This document shows, one piece after another, positions 8,853 through 18,800 of a stretch of 29,608 bases of DNA. Each line of letters starts with the position of its first letter. Positions within the stretch are counted from its first letter, which is position 1. The position numbers and the translations under genes are program-made. This stretch comes from Beroe ovata. Its lineage: Eukaryota; Ctenophora; Nuda; Beroida; Beroidae. Below the pieces are notes generated by a model. It worked only from the letters and a program-made list of their open reading frames with translations. It made no database searches and had not been told where the DNA came from. The stretch lies in contig CAMPET010000086.1 in NCBI GenBank assembly GCA_946803715.1, positions 10,774 to 40,381 on the forward strand. Reading direction: 5' to 3'.

Positions 8853-10774
8853 ATGGCTGAGTATTTGGCTTCGATATTCGGAACCGAAAAAGATAGGTGT
8901 GTATAACGAATTGTCTCTTTCTCACACTTTTTACTCAGATTACGATCCCAATTCTGATCAAAATCGTTTATTCACACATTTGACAGGGTCAACTGTCCGT
9001 TCTACTTCAAGATCGGAGCGTGCTGTCACGGGGAGCGATGTTCACGACAACACAACAAACCAACATTCAGTCAGACAATGCTGCTCCTCCACATGTTCCA
9101 AAATCCGGTTCATTTTCAAAAACAAGGTTTGTGGATTGATTATGTCCTTACTCACACCACTTTTCGCTGACACCACTTATCCGCTGACACCACTTTTCCG
9201 CTGACACCACTTCTCCCTGACACCACTCTTCAGTCTTCACTGACACCACTTCACACTGACACCACTTTGCAGGAGTGCAGTTCACCGAGGAAGCAGTTCA
9301 GAAACATTTTGACGATTTTTTCGCCGATATTTACTGTGAATTAGAAGAGAAGGTGAGATTCAACAATTAACTTACAATTTTCACAATTTTGCCCTCATTC
9401 CGCTTCTCAATTTAGCTTATTCTATCATGCCTTCAGTACGGGCACATCGAAGAACTGAATGTGTGTGAAAATCTTGGAGACCATCTAATTGGCAATGTTT
9501 ATTGCAAGGTTTGGATTATATTTCATCTCTAAGCAACAGAGATTTCTCATGGGTGCTGATTCCTCGCGAAAACAGATGACTATTTAGAGCGAAAAGTCAG
9601 GGAAAGAAGTTCTTAACCCGCAAAAATTATCTCAAACCCGCGCGAATATGAAATTTAAGTGCCCGTCCTCATTCATCTTAATGCAGTATTAAACTCTGCT
9701 CCATATCACAGGGTATCACAGGTAAAACACCCCTTAGTTTCGTAAAGAAGAAGATGCACAAAAAGCGGTGGACGCCCTAAATAATCGGTGGTACAATGGT
9801 GCTCCTATCTACGCTGAATTGTCACCGGTTACCGATTTTAGGTGAGTTGCGTTTCGTCAACTGGTTCGAATTGCCAGCCGGCATGACTTACGTATGGTAT
9901 CATAAAGTGAGTGTCTCAAAATGGCAAATTATGTGTGAAACAAAGGAAATCGGTAATTTTCGTAACGCGCGACGGCAATAAGACGTACAACAGAAATAGC
10001 CTCTTAGCATTATTTGGACGCGCATTGCGCGCGCGCGTTCCCCGCTCAATTTGATCATCAAATCGAGCGGTCCCAATCCTCTTCAATTCTCATCTGTTCT
10101 AGGGAAGCAAGCTGTCGGCAGCACGAACTTTCGTGAGTTTATCAAGATGAAATTACGATAATCCTAATAATAAGATGCCCTGTTTCGGAGCTCAGATCGT
10201 AACAACTTTTCATATCTTTCAAATCTCCGTAGGGAATGTTCAAGAGGTGGCTTTTGTAATTTCATGCACATCAAAACCATTTCCAAGGACATGCAACGGA
10301 CGTTGGGGTAAGTTAAGATCAAGAAATGCCACGCATCAATGAATGTTGCTTGAAAATCTACACTTAAGCATCAACGCCTGCTAATTTTATAATTTTCCCG
10401 CCGTTTCTGCAGGGTCAAGATGGTTCAACACTTCACGGACTGGAATAAAGGTGGTCGAGGAGGGAGGGGAGGAGGTGGCGGTGGCGGTGGTAGAGGTGGT
10501 AATTGGGGCTCGAGAGGTGGTGACAGAGGTGGTGACAGAGGTGGTGATAGGTGTGTACAGACTCTGGTAGTAATAGTTGTTGATGTTTGGTATTATCATA
10601 CCTAGCACTCGACAAGTTTTTTAATCCACTTCTTTTTTCGTCTATTTGCTCTTCTTTTTCATTGAGTGTGATGTTATTTTTGCCGTCTCATTTTTCCATT
10701 TACGGAAGTTTTATGTTCATCCTCCCAGGGACAGCTACAGGGATAGAGACAGAGACAGATCTCGGAGACATTGA
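8853..10774 (+). CDS. U2AF1: U2AF small subunit (U2AF35), nine exons
   Basis: Exons 8853-8896, 8987-9126, 9273-9352, 9437-9508, 9738-9841, 10103-10132, 10233-10307, 10413-10550 and 10729-10774 join in one frame to 242 residues (human 240). It recognises the 3' splice-site AG and pairs with U2AF65. Zinc finger 1 is C18-X8-C27-X5-C33-X3-H37, with S34 kept. The UHM follows at about 60-146, with [15 protein letters not shown] and NNRWYNG (the human RWF of the U2AF65 contact reads RWY). Zinc finger 2 is C151-X7-C159-X5-C165-X3-H169, with the R-Q pair equivalent to human R156-Q157. Oddities: human R28 is Cys here, and the tail is RGG/RD-rich with almost no RS dipeptides. Start [14 protein letters not shown] matches the family exactly. 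Confidence 0.96.
9147..9270 (+). repeat. TGACACCACTTTTC array filling U2AF1 intron 2
   Basis: Seven or so units (CTGACACCACTTTTCCG and variants) occupy nearly the whole intron 9127-9272. The last unit runs into the acceptor itself (CTGACACCACTTTGCAG, then exon 3). It is in sense orientation to U2AF1. Confidence 0.9.
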
Positions 10775-11077
10775 GACATGTCTCGTATATCTGAGATTTC
10801 TATCGAGGAGATCGTTTCAATATTACGAGTGAACACTATTAAGCTTTTAAAATTAGAAAAAAAACTCAGTAAAGATACTTTGACATTTGATCTGTAGGAG
10901 TCACATAACTTAATCTCACATATCATAGTCGATCAAATTGACCGAATATTTATGTTCAGTAATCCTGTCCTGCTATAATTTGAATTGGTACTACATTTGA
11001 TCAATTTAAAACCTTCGTTTCAATCATCCACATCGTACATCTTTGAACCAATTTTGATGATTTGGTGTGATCTTGAT

Positions 11078-11083
11078 AATAAA
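11078..11083 (+). terminator. Poly(A) signal AATAAA of U2AF1
   Basis: Hexamer 304 bp after the U2AF1 stop and only 31 bp before the start codon of the next gene. Confidence 0.55.
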
Positions 11084-11114
11084 TTCTCCACTCTATTTCC
11101 GCAACTTTCTCTAG

Positions 11115-11558
11115 ATGGACCCAATTAGCGAAGTTCCATTGAAGGATGTTGGGAAGTGGGCAGAGAAGAACCTGAAAACCGGTAGAGTTTCCCGACAGCT
11201 CCTGACGTGGTACAACACATATGACAAGGTAGCGACTTAGGAAGATGCCATCTTTTTATTGCCGACCGATCTCAATCAAAACATGAATCCAACTTTCTCT
11301 TCGATCAGCAAAAAACGTTTCCCCATTTATTAAGTACCTCACTTATATTTCTACTACTTAAGCCTCGATCTTGATTTCTTTCTAATCTATACAGTTGATA
11401 TACCCCGTAACTTTCTCATTAATGACCCCCCCCCCTTCCAGAAGTACATTACCAACAAAAGTACGATTCGTCCGCTTATCCACATCGCAGCTGTACTTGT
11501 TGGCACTGGGTTTCTATTCAACTTCAAACACCAAGTGCCGTGGAAGGAACATCATTGA
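11115..11558 (+). CDS. ATP5MF: ATP synthase subunit f-like small membrane protein, two exons
   Basis: Exons 11115-11228 and 11442-11558 give 76 residues. EVPLKDVGKW, WYNTYDKKYITNKS and the following hydrophobic segment IHIAAVLVGTGFLF ending FKH...KEHH parallel animal subunit f (YYNKYINVKKGS, one membrane helix, SYKHLKHERLRKYH). By family it is a supernumerary Fo subunit of the mitochondrial inner membrane. It is shorter than the human 94 residues, mostly at the N-terminus. An acceptor-like CTCTAG ends exactly at the ATG, so either a 5' exon is missed or the mRNA is trans-spliced. Identification rests on weak but collinear resemblance. Confidence 0.65.
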
Positions 11559-12724
11559 CATTGATGACAGGTATTACGATCATGAATAATATGACTGATT
11601 CTGATGATTTTCAAGATTACATTGTTCTATTCTCTCTAGAATTTAATGTTAATTAGCTGTATTGACGACTTCTAAATCTATTCATTGATTTAAATTTTAT
11701 TTCAGGTAGTAGTTCCAATGTCGCTTCCACTTCGAAGAACCAGAGCTGAAAGTGAACGGAAGTCCAACTCTATTATTGGCAGAGTATTTCAGAAGATGAT
11801 TTTGTTTGTGGTCGGAAGGGGTTTGAGCTTCCTATTTGTGGCCATACGTGATTAGAGTACAGAGCTGTCTCATGGGGACAAACATTTTTACTTTTTTGTG
11901 AAACTTGGGGATTTATAACTCGAATGTCTCTGCTTTTGTGATACGTTTTATGTATTGGTTATACTTGTATATATGCACACCAAATATAGGAACGATTAGC
12001 TTTCTGATAAACGAAAAGTGGGTCTCAATTTCTTTCATTTTCAAATCTGTTGGATTCCCCATCAGTTCTAAGTCTAACTGCGATCCCTGCACAGTGCTCA
12101 CTGATACTATCAGTGATAGGCAAACTGAACAATCAATTGTTCTAACGCGATGGAAGACCATTCGCAGTTTGCATTAGCGGCCTGGCATCGCCATCTAAAG
12201 CTCAATGTCTGCGGTCTGGCACACACGCGCGCGGCGCTTTGCATTCCCCAGAGCGCTGCGCGCGCGGTGAAAGCACATAATGTCAGCGTAAACACCGCTG
12301 AACAAGACGCGCTCACTGTGGAAATCATGAAACAGACGTGTTCCAGCGACAATCTGTGGCCATTTCTTGAACCTTGACATCGAATCTTACAGGAAACCAC
12401 GTGTATAAATGATTAAATAAATACGAAATATCCACGTGACAATTTGAGATTCACATCTAAAAACAGATTGAATTTGAAATTAATAGAACCTCGTTTTGAA
12501 TTCGCTTTGCTGTAGGAAATCTGTAGCAGTGTAGCACCTCCTACAATAAATCAATATGGCTCTTTGCCCACGATTTAAAAACAATGATGTCCAGTCAATG
12601 ATTAACAAGGTAAATGGGGTTCAGCTACCATAGTAACCGGTTTCAAACTGGTCTGTAGTCAATGACTAGTAGTCAGGGCAACAGTGCTATGACTTCACGC
12701 ATAGAGTAGTCACTAGTCAGTTAG
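11559..12724. other. Intergenic region between subunit f and LSM5
   Basis: No supportable gene. It includes the CpG-rich inverted block 12221-12268. A short frame MALCPRFKNND at 12556, ending at a GTAAAT donor, was considered as an exon and not accepted. Confidence 0.5.
12221..12268. repeat. CpG-rich imperfect inverted repeat
   Basis: CACGCGCGCGGCGC (about 12225-12238) and GCGCTGCGCGCGCG (about 12253-12266) are imperfect reverse complements, in a local CpG peak within otherwise AT-rich DNA. Possibly a MITE relic. Confidence 0.45.
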
Positions 12725-13335
12725 TCACTGGTTCACTGGCCCCTCGCCCCCCGGCACCATCATAGTAATGTTGGAACCTGCGAGAAAGCATTTGAATGGG
12801 TGGGAATCAACAGATTTGAGAGACAAACTTATGGAGCAGCTTTGGTTTGAGATTGGGCTAGAGGATCGAGTGGGCATTATTATAAACTTGATAAGAATGG
12901 AAATTTGGCAGGAAAGATATACTTCTAGCGGAGAGCTCACCGTGAAGGAGGATCTGATCGAGTTTTGTGACCCTTCTCCCCTCTGGAGTATTCTCATACT
13001 CAGTCACATCTTCTAGGACCATGTTGACAAAGTCGTCAAACCCCAGAAGCACACCAACAATCTGAGATAATTGGGATAAGTGAGAATCCTCAGAGAAATT
13101 GACGTCATAAGGTAGAATGGAATTCCCCTAAAACAGGGGAGCTGCGGACCGCCACAAAATTGGAATCCACACATTATCATGGATTCAATTTTATGAAAAT
13201 GAAATCGTCGGACAAAGAAATAACCTCTCGGTCATTTTTCATCGTCATATGCATCCTGCTCCCAATACACTTGTCCACCAACTCTAGAGGAAGAAGGGTG
13301 GAGGGATTGGCCGATGTGTTGTTACTTGACGCCAT
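12725..13335 (-). CDS. LSM5: LSm5, U6 snRNA-associated Sm-like protein, three exons
   Basis: Exons 13225-13335, 12941-13061 and 12725-12777 (minus strand) join to 94 residues (human 91). LLPLELVDKCIGSRMHM, the Sm1 segment IVGVLLGFDDFVNMVLEDV (about residues 38-56) and the Sm2 end GSNITMMVPGGEGP match LSm5 almost word for word. It is a subunit of the LSm2-8 ring on U6 snRNA in the nucleus and of LSm1-7 in mRNA decay. The second intron is placed exactly before the Sm2 GSNI motif. An AG lies one base before the ATG (TTAATTAGCATGG). Confidence 0.96.
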
Positions 13336-14016
13336 GCTAATTAAGTAATTGGTTAATAGGGTGTAATTGGAAGTAATGACGTAGTAATTGGAAGTAATAG
13401 ACAGTAGATGCAAGGATGGTAGGTTTCAATAAATCAGACAGGAAGCTCTAAAAATTCATAAGGTTCTTGAAACACACACTCAGCATTAACCTACTATAAC
13501 TTGAAGTATAAACATGATGACGTGAGATCCACACTCTTGTTCCCATCAAAAAAACTTGGCTCTTTCATGAAAAATCCAAAGTTTGGGTGCGGAGTTTTCG
13601 AGATAGGAGAGGTTGGAAGTGATACTGGTATTGGGTATTCCTTTACCTGGCTAAAAACTTCTAAGAACCTTTTTAATCTATCAACTTTTTAAAACTTAAT
13701 AAATATCTATTAATCTTCTTTACAAAATAAACCGTTATAATCGAACTGATATTCTCAAACTTACTCCCAACGCAGTGACTTAGAATCATAATGGCATCCT
13801 TCATACTTCCAAGCGTTATGATAACGGATGAGAATCCTATGTCACCAACATCAATAATTATGTTCATCTATCATATTCTTAATCTATTGATCACGATAAT
13901 CACACTAAATCTAATCAACTCAAAATGCTTAGGAAATGTACATTGATTTCTATGTGAAATTACCAATAAATTAGCGGTTTACCTGTAGGGTCAAGTTCTT
14001 TCTGATTGACAGTCAG
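13336..14016. other. Intergenic region upstream of LSM5
   Basis: AT-rich DNA without recognisable genes. It should contain the LSM5 promoter close to 13336. A repeated TAATTGGAAGTAATGACG/TAATTGGAAGTAATAGAC pair lies at about 13364-13402. Confidence 0.4.
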
Positions 14017-14081
14017 GATGGGCGTTGCTATAACAACGCTGATTAATGTCATTAATCAGCGTTGTTATAGCAACGCCCATC
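14017..14081. repeat. 65-bp palindrome with 32-bp perfect arms
   Basis: Left arm 14017-14048 (starting GATGGGCGTTGCTATAACAA) and right arm 14050-14081 are perfect reverse complements separated by a single T. Each arm contains an X-box-like GTTGCTATAACAAC motif. No internal frame. Confidence 0.95.
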
Positions 14082-14092
14082 ATTAATTTAAT

Positions 14093-15327
14093 GATATGGC
14101 GGTGCATCCCCTGGTTGCCTACTAGACCTGGTTGCCTACTCAGTAAAACCTAATTAGTATGACAGTAGGCAACTAGGATACAATTACCTGATTGCCTACA
14201 AACCTGATTGCCTACCAATCTTATTGCCTACTCTCAAATGAGGTTGGTCATTGGTGATTGTTATATGAGACTGAGCTATCTGCCTGTCAAATATATTAAT
14301 AAGGTGAAGTGGTCTTGTGTTGTGAGGGCTAAATGAGAGCTTACCCAATCACATCAACCTAACTAACCCTCGCTTAATTGTAACTCATAAGCTAAATAAA
14401 CAGTCTGAATAGTTATGCATTACTTTCGTAAACAACAGCGAGACATTCAGCGCGGTCTGAGACTATCAATACTAACAGGAGAATCATATTAGGCATCTTA
14501 TTGGGCAGTCATGCATCTTTATCGATAATAGCGTAACGTGAGCCATCTATCATTAGCAACAGAGTCAGAATATAACAGAGTCAGAATATAAAAACGAATC
14601 GATATTGTGAATATCTATCGTAAGTTCTCAGAATCATACGATATGACGTCTCCTCAACCTTGAGGACAAGACGGGTGCATCCTACAAGATGGGTCTCCAG
14701 TTTCTCATAGACTCCTGCATCAACCTGACAGTGGACACTTTTGTGATAGACTTCGAAATTGCAGAGCACAACGCAGTTCGACAATGCTTTCCGACTGCCA
14801 ACATCAGAAGATGCTTATTTCACTGGAAACAGTGTCTCATACGCAGGTTTCAGAAGATTCCAGGCTACCACACCTGGCCAGATGGTCATGATCCTAGTGT
14901 AAAGGAGGCCTTGCACTCACTATTTGGGCTTGCCTTCGTCCCGGAGGTTGATGTGACGACGAGGAGCTCCAGAGACACCTCGCAAGGAGACAAGTGTTCC
15001 TGCCTGTCCTGGACTATATGGCCAGTGAATGGATCTACAACCCTAACATCTACCCCATCGAAATGTGAAATGTCCACTCAACGGTCCTGACTGCAAGTCC
15101 ACGAACAAACAATTACTCGGAGGGATCAAACAACGCTCTCAATAACCATGCTGCTTCAGCTCACCCCACCGTACCATCATAGTATCATCATAGAAATTAA
15201 GTAGGCAACGAAGACATATTTACGTCGTTGCCTACTGGTTCCATTGCCTACTTCTCACTACTAATTAGGTTATTACATTGTAGGCAACGAGGTCTGGTAG
15301 GCAATAAGGGGGTGATTCGATATGGCG
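14093..15327. mobile_element. Mutator-like (MULE) DNA transposon, non-autonomous relic, with 9-bp target duplication
   Basis: The element spans 14102-15318 (1217 bp) and is flanked by exact 9-bp direct repeats GATATGGCG (14093-14101 and 15319-15327). The termini (about 14102-14177 and 15241-15318) align as inverted repeats over about 75 bp, including shared blocks CCTAATTAGTA and repeated TTGCCTAC octamers in both orientations. A 9-bp duplication is the hallmark of Mutator-type transposition and agrees with the transposase remnant inside. Confidence 0.88.
14650..15180 (+). pseudogene. MULE transposase fragment, broken
   Basis: The frame from about 14662 carries the MULE catalytic-region signature: a conserved DFE (VIDFEIAEHNAVRQCFP) followed by a C-X2-H pair (RCLFHWKQ). 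Near 14955 the reading continues in another frame through TNNYSEGSNNALNNH, the usual C-terminal TNN...E..N...N block; there is an in-frame TGA about 30 codons further. The N-terminal half, including zinc fingers, is absent. It is therefore both truncated and frameshifted and should not make active transposase. Confidence 0.8.
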
Positions 15328-15490
15328 CTATCCTGTCAAATGTGATACGAGGAGAAAGATACGGAATTTCTGGAAAAAATAAACGTAAAATGTTAAAACT
15401 AAAAGTAAAAGTAACTGTGAAGTTGGTCTTTGTACCATTTTCACCTCAACTCCGGAAATGTTAATCTATAACTTATGTTTTGATACAACG

Positions 15491-15496
15491 TTTATT
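15491..15496 (-). terminator. Poly(A) signal AATAAA for the liprin gene
   Basis: TTTATT on the plus strand, 308 bp downstream of the inferred liprin stop (15804). The first canonical hexamer I see on that strand after the stop. Confidence 0.45.
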
Positions 15497-15721
15497 ACAA
15501 CAGTGTGTTGTCTTTACAAAAAGCTGTAATTTACCTTACAAGACGTTAAGTTAATCTTCCTGTAAAAACCACATAAACAATGCAGTTTCAGCTGTAATTC
15601 TTTTCTCCATCGTTTATCGCGCTAGCTTTCCATGCACAATCTAATCACACATACACACATATAAATTGAGTGCAAGTCTCTTCACCTCAGATTCGTGACT
15701 ACGTAATACTGCCCCACGCGT

Positions 15722-15783
15722 GAGAACACACGTGCGTGAGCCGCGCACACGCGAGAACACACGTGCGAGAGCCGCGCACACGT
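15722..15783. repeat. Two 31-bp tandem units rich in CACGTG
   Basis: GAGAACACACGTGCG... is repeated at 15722-15752 and 15753-15783 with about two differences. It falls in the inferred liprin 3' UTR and contains alternating CpG/CpA and ACGTG cores. Confidence 0.8.
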
Positions 15784-15803
15784 GATCACGACCAACTCTG
15801 TGG

Positions 15804-18800
15804 TCACGTGAGCTCCATAGGCTGATGGGATGTGTCGCAGTCTTTGTGGAGAGTGTGGTTCTTGGAGTTACCCAGGTGATAACCGCCCAAGTTTGGGGAT
15901 GCCTGTCCCGAGATGGTGCGATCGTCTAAGAGAGTGAGGAAAAAGATATGAGGATCAATTTGGAATGATTTGAAGAAATTTCAATGAAATTGGAATGATT
16001 TGAAGAAATTTCAATGAAATTTTCATCAGAGAGAAAAGATGCAGGAATTCATGCTGATCGGAGGATCTCTAGTTACCTGAAGAGGCAGATGGAGATGGTG
16101 AAACTGATGTTGTGTTGTTTGAAACCCGTCTAACTGACACCACTTTCCTAGGGGCAACCAAACTGACTTGAGCCTGATTGAGAGGATCGAATTGGTCATG
16201 GTGAATGGCCCCACACTCGGTCAAAAGTCGGACGTCGGGGAAGGGAGATGCAAATATCGTCAAAATATTTCCCCTCGGCGGAATTTCATCTGAATTCGGA
16301 TCTTACGGTCTTCCTATCATCCGAGGAATGCTCCGCTATCTTGATGGAAGATTTAGAAGTGAGAGATGCTGTACTACCTCTGCATCCAGTGCTTCTAATG
16401 CTCCCTGAGAGAGAAGTTACAGTGGTGTCAAGGTTAGGTGTCAGAATTAGGAGTGGTGTCAATGAGTTCAAACTCTAAAGTGGTGTCAATGAGCAATAAT
16501 TAGTGGTGCCAAGGTTAAGAGAGTCGGTATTGGACTTTAAAGTGGTGTCAATATGGTATGTGGTGTCAATGTACACAGGTTGGTGTTATCGAATGATCAT
16601 ACCTAGTGCGGGTGATCTATCAGGCGGTGTGGCATGTAGGGAAGACCGCGAGTTACTCATCTCTCCTCTTCGTGTGAGACTATCGTGACTTGAGGACGGA
16701 CTAACCGACAGATCGTCTCTCTTTCCACCGATACTCCCACCAGACCCGATATCACTCCGTGGAGACATGTTGGCGTTCAACCTGGACCGAGGGAAAAGTG
16801 GTGTCAAGAGAGGTTGACTGGTGTCAAGGAGAACTGGTGTCAGGGAGGAGTGATGTCACTGTCAGAATATTTCAACAATCCTGTATCCAAGGTGTAACCT
16901 GTTTATTGTCTTCTCAACATCGAAGAAAGAGCCAGAAACGCTGGATAAACTTGACATACCGACCCCTGAAAGTTTCGATAAGTCAGAGTGAGGCATCTGG
17001 AGAGTTGAGATTCAAAATTAAGGGGATTTCTGCTCCTGAAACCCGATAGAATTAGTGATACCCAAGACCCAATCCAACTTCAGCTGCATAATTGAAAGGT
17101 ACAGCAGCGTAGCATTTGAAAAGAGGTGAAGAATTTCCTTGAGTCCGATGAGTATGACGGACAAATAATTAGAGGTGAAAAGAAAAGTTGAAATCAACTG
17201 GTAAGGTACACTCCGAAAAAAGGGGATTTCAGTTGGAAAACCAATATGTGGTAGCCTGCTGCATGCATAGCTTATGACATATATTCAGTGCTTCGTAAGA
17301 GGTTATCACTTACTCTCTGATGATTTTCTGAACAGAATGAGACCTAGAGTTTGGGGCAAAGATTAAACATAACAGCATGTGATGTCACTGTCACAGTCAA
17401 ATTCACAGATAGGATAGTATGTTAGTGCATATGAGGTAGTTCATGGATTGGATGATTGAATAAGAGTCACATGAGTTACGATGAGAGATAGTTAAGTATC
17501 TTTGTTCATATGAGGGTGAAAATGGAGAGCGAATCGCCTCACAGTGAATATGGGGTCATCAAGGGCGGTAAACAGATATGATACTTCATACAAGCATGGA
17601 TGAAAACACACATTTGTGGATGAGACAAGAAAACGTGTGCACAGCAAGATCTCACAGACACACGATTTGACACAAAAGCAGGTTCGCTCTTGATTCAAAA
17701 CGAATCCGAACTTCCAGCCACAAAGGGGCACGAAAAAACACGTACGACCCCGAAAAATCTCGTCTTTTAGGTACTTACTCGCTGCGTTAGGAACCATTGA
17801 TGCCCTGTTTTTCTTACTCCTCCAACTCTTGTTCCTATTGGATCTCATGACCACACGGTCACCTCCCTTGTCAAGATGACCGTCGTCCATCAGGCCTGAG
17901 AGATGTGGATCTGTGGCTCGGTTAGAGGAGATAACGGTTGCTAAAGGGAAGTGCGTTGCTATGGGTGAGTGCGTTGCTATGGGAGAGTGCGTTGCTATGG
18001 AAACGTGTTTGCTATTTGGGAGTGTGTTGCTGTGAGGGTTTCTTGTGCTGCTACGGTACTGTGAATGCAAAGTAATTAATTAAACCCATATACTCACGGA
18101 ATATTATTTCCCTAGAATAAGTAACACGACTCCAATTTCGCATGAATTGACAAAATAATTTGCAATCACATGACCACATTATCCAGCGCTCTCCTGCACA
18201 TCGATTATCTCACGAAACACAAGGAAATATCATCATACTCTAACCAAACTCCCTTTCTCCCCTCTTATTGTTTAAGACCAGGCCGTAGGCCGTTCGACCC
18301 CTCCTCGAATTAATTAACGCGGGCTGTTTTCTGCTGCCACAAGGTCTTTGCATGCCGCCTCTACCAGCTAGAGCTTATGCAGCAGCGGAAATAGCCAGCC
18401 CCCTTTTAAACAGAATGAGAGAAAAAGTGTGACTCCCTGATGAGGGATTTATTATTCCAACTATCTATCTACACATCTACTCAATAAAAATCTTTAGTTC
18501 ATCACCAATCACCACCAACTCCGTAAAATGTCCATTCCTATCAAACATCCATCAACTTCAAACCCCTGGTCTCCTTTTTCAGGAAGAAGACAGCTGTAAA
18601 GATGCAGACACACAGAACGTGTATGTATCCCACCATTAGTTGAGGAGACAAATTGTACACGTACTGTCCCGTAAGGATACTCAGAGATGCACCTAACTTC
18701 GCTCCGGTAACGGCCATGGAAACCCCAAACCCTCGGATAGCTGTCGGAAAATACTCAGATCCAACCAAATACGGTAACAAATCAGCACCGCATTTCAGCA

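Noticed and set aside
12556-12609. Possible plus-strand exon MALCPRFKNND... with donor GTAAAT
   Set aside because: No matching downstream exon was found, and any continuation would run through the opposite-strand LSM5 gene.
17911-18070. Minus-strand reading through SPIATH repeats as a protein start
   Set aside because: The open frame is produced by the 18-bp GTTGCTATGG repeat; acceptors at 17895 or 17910 fit the liprin phase better.
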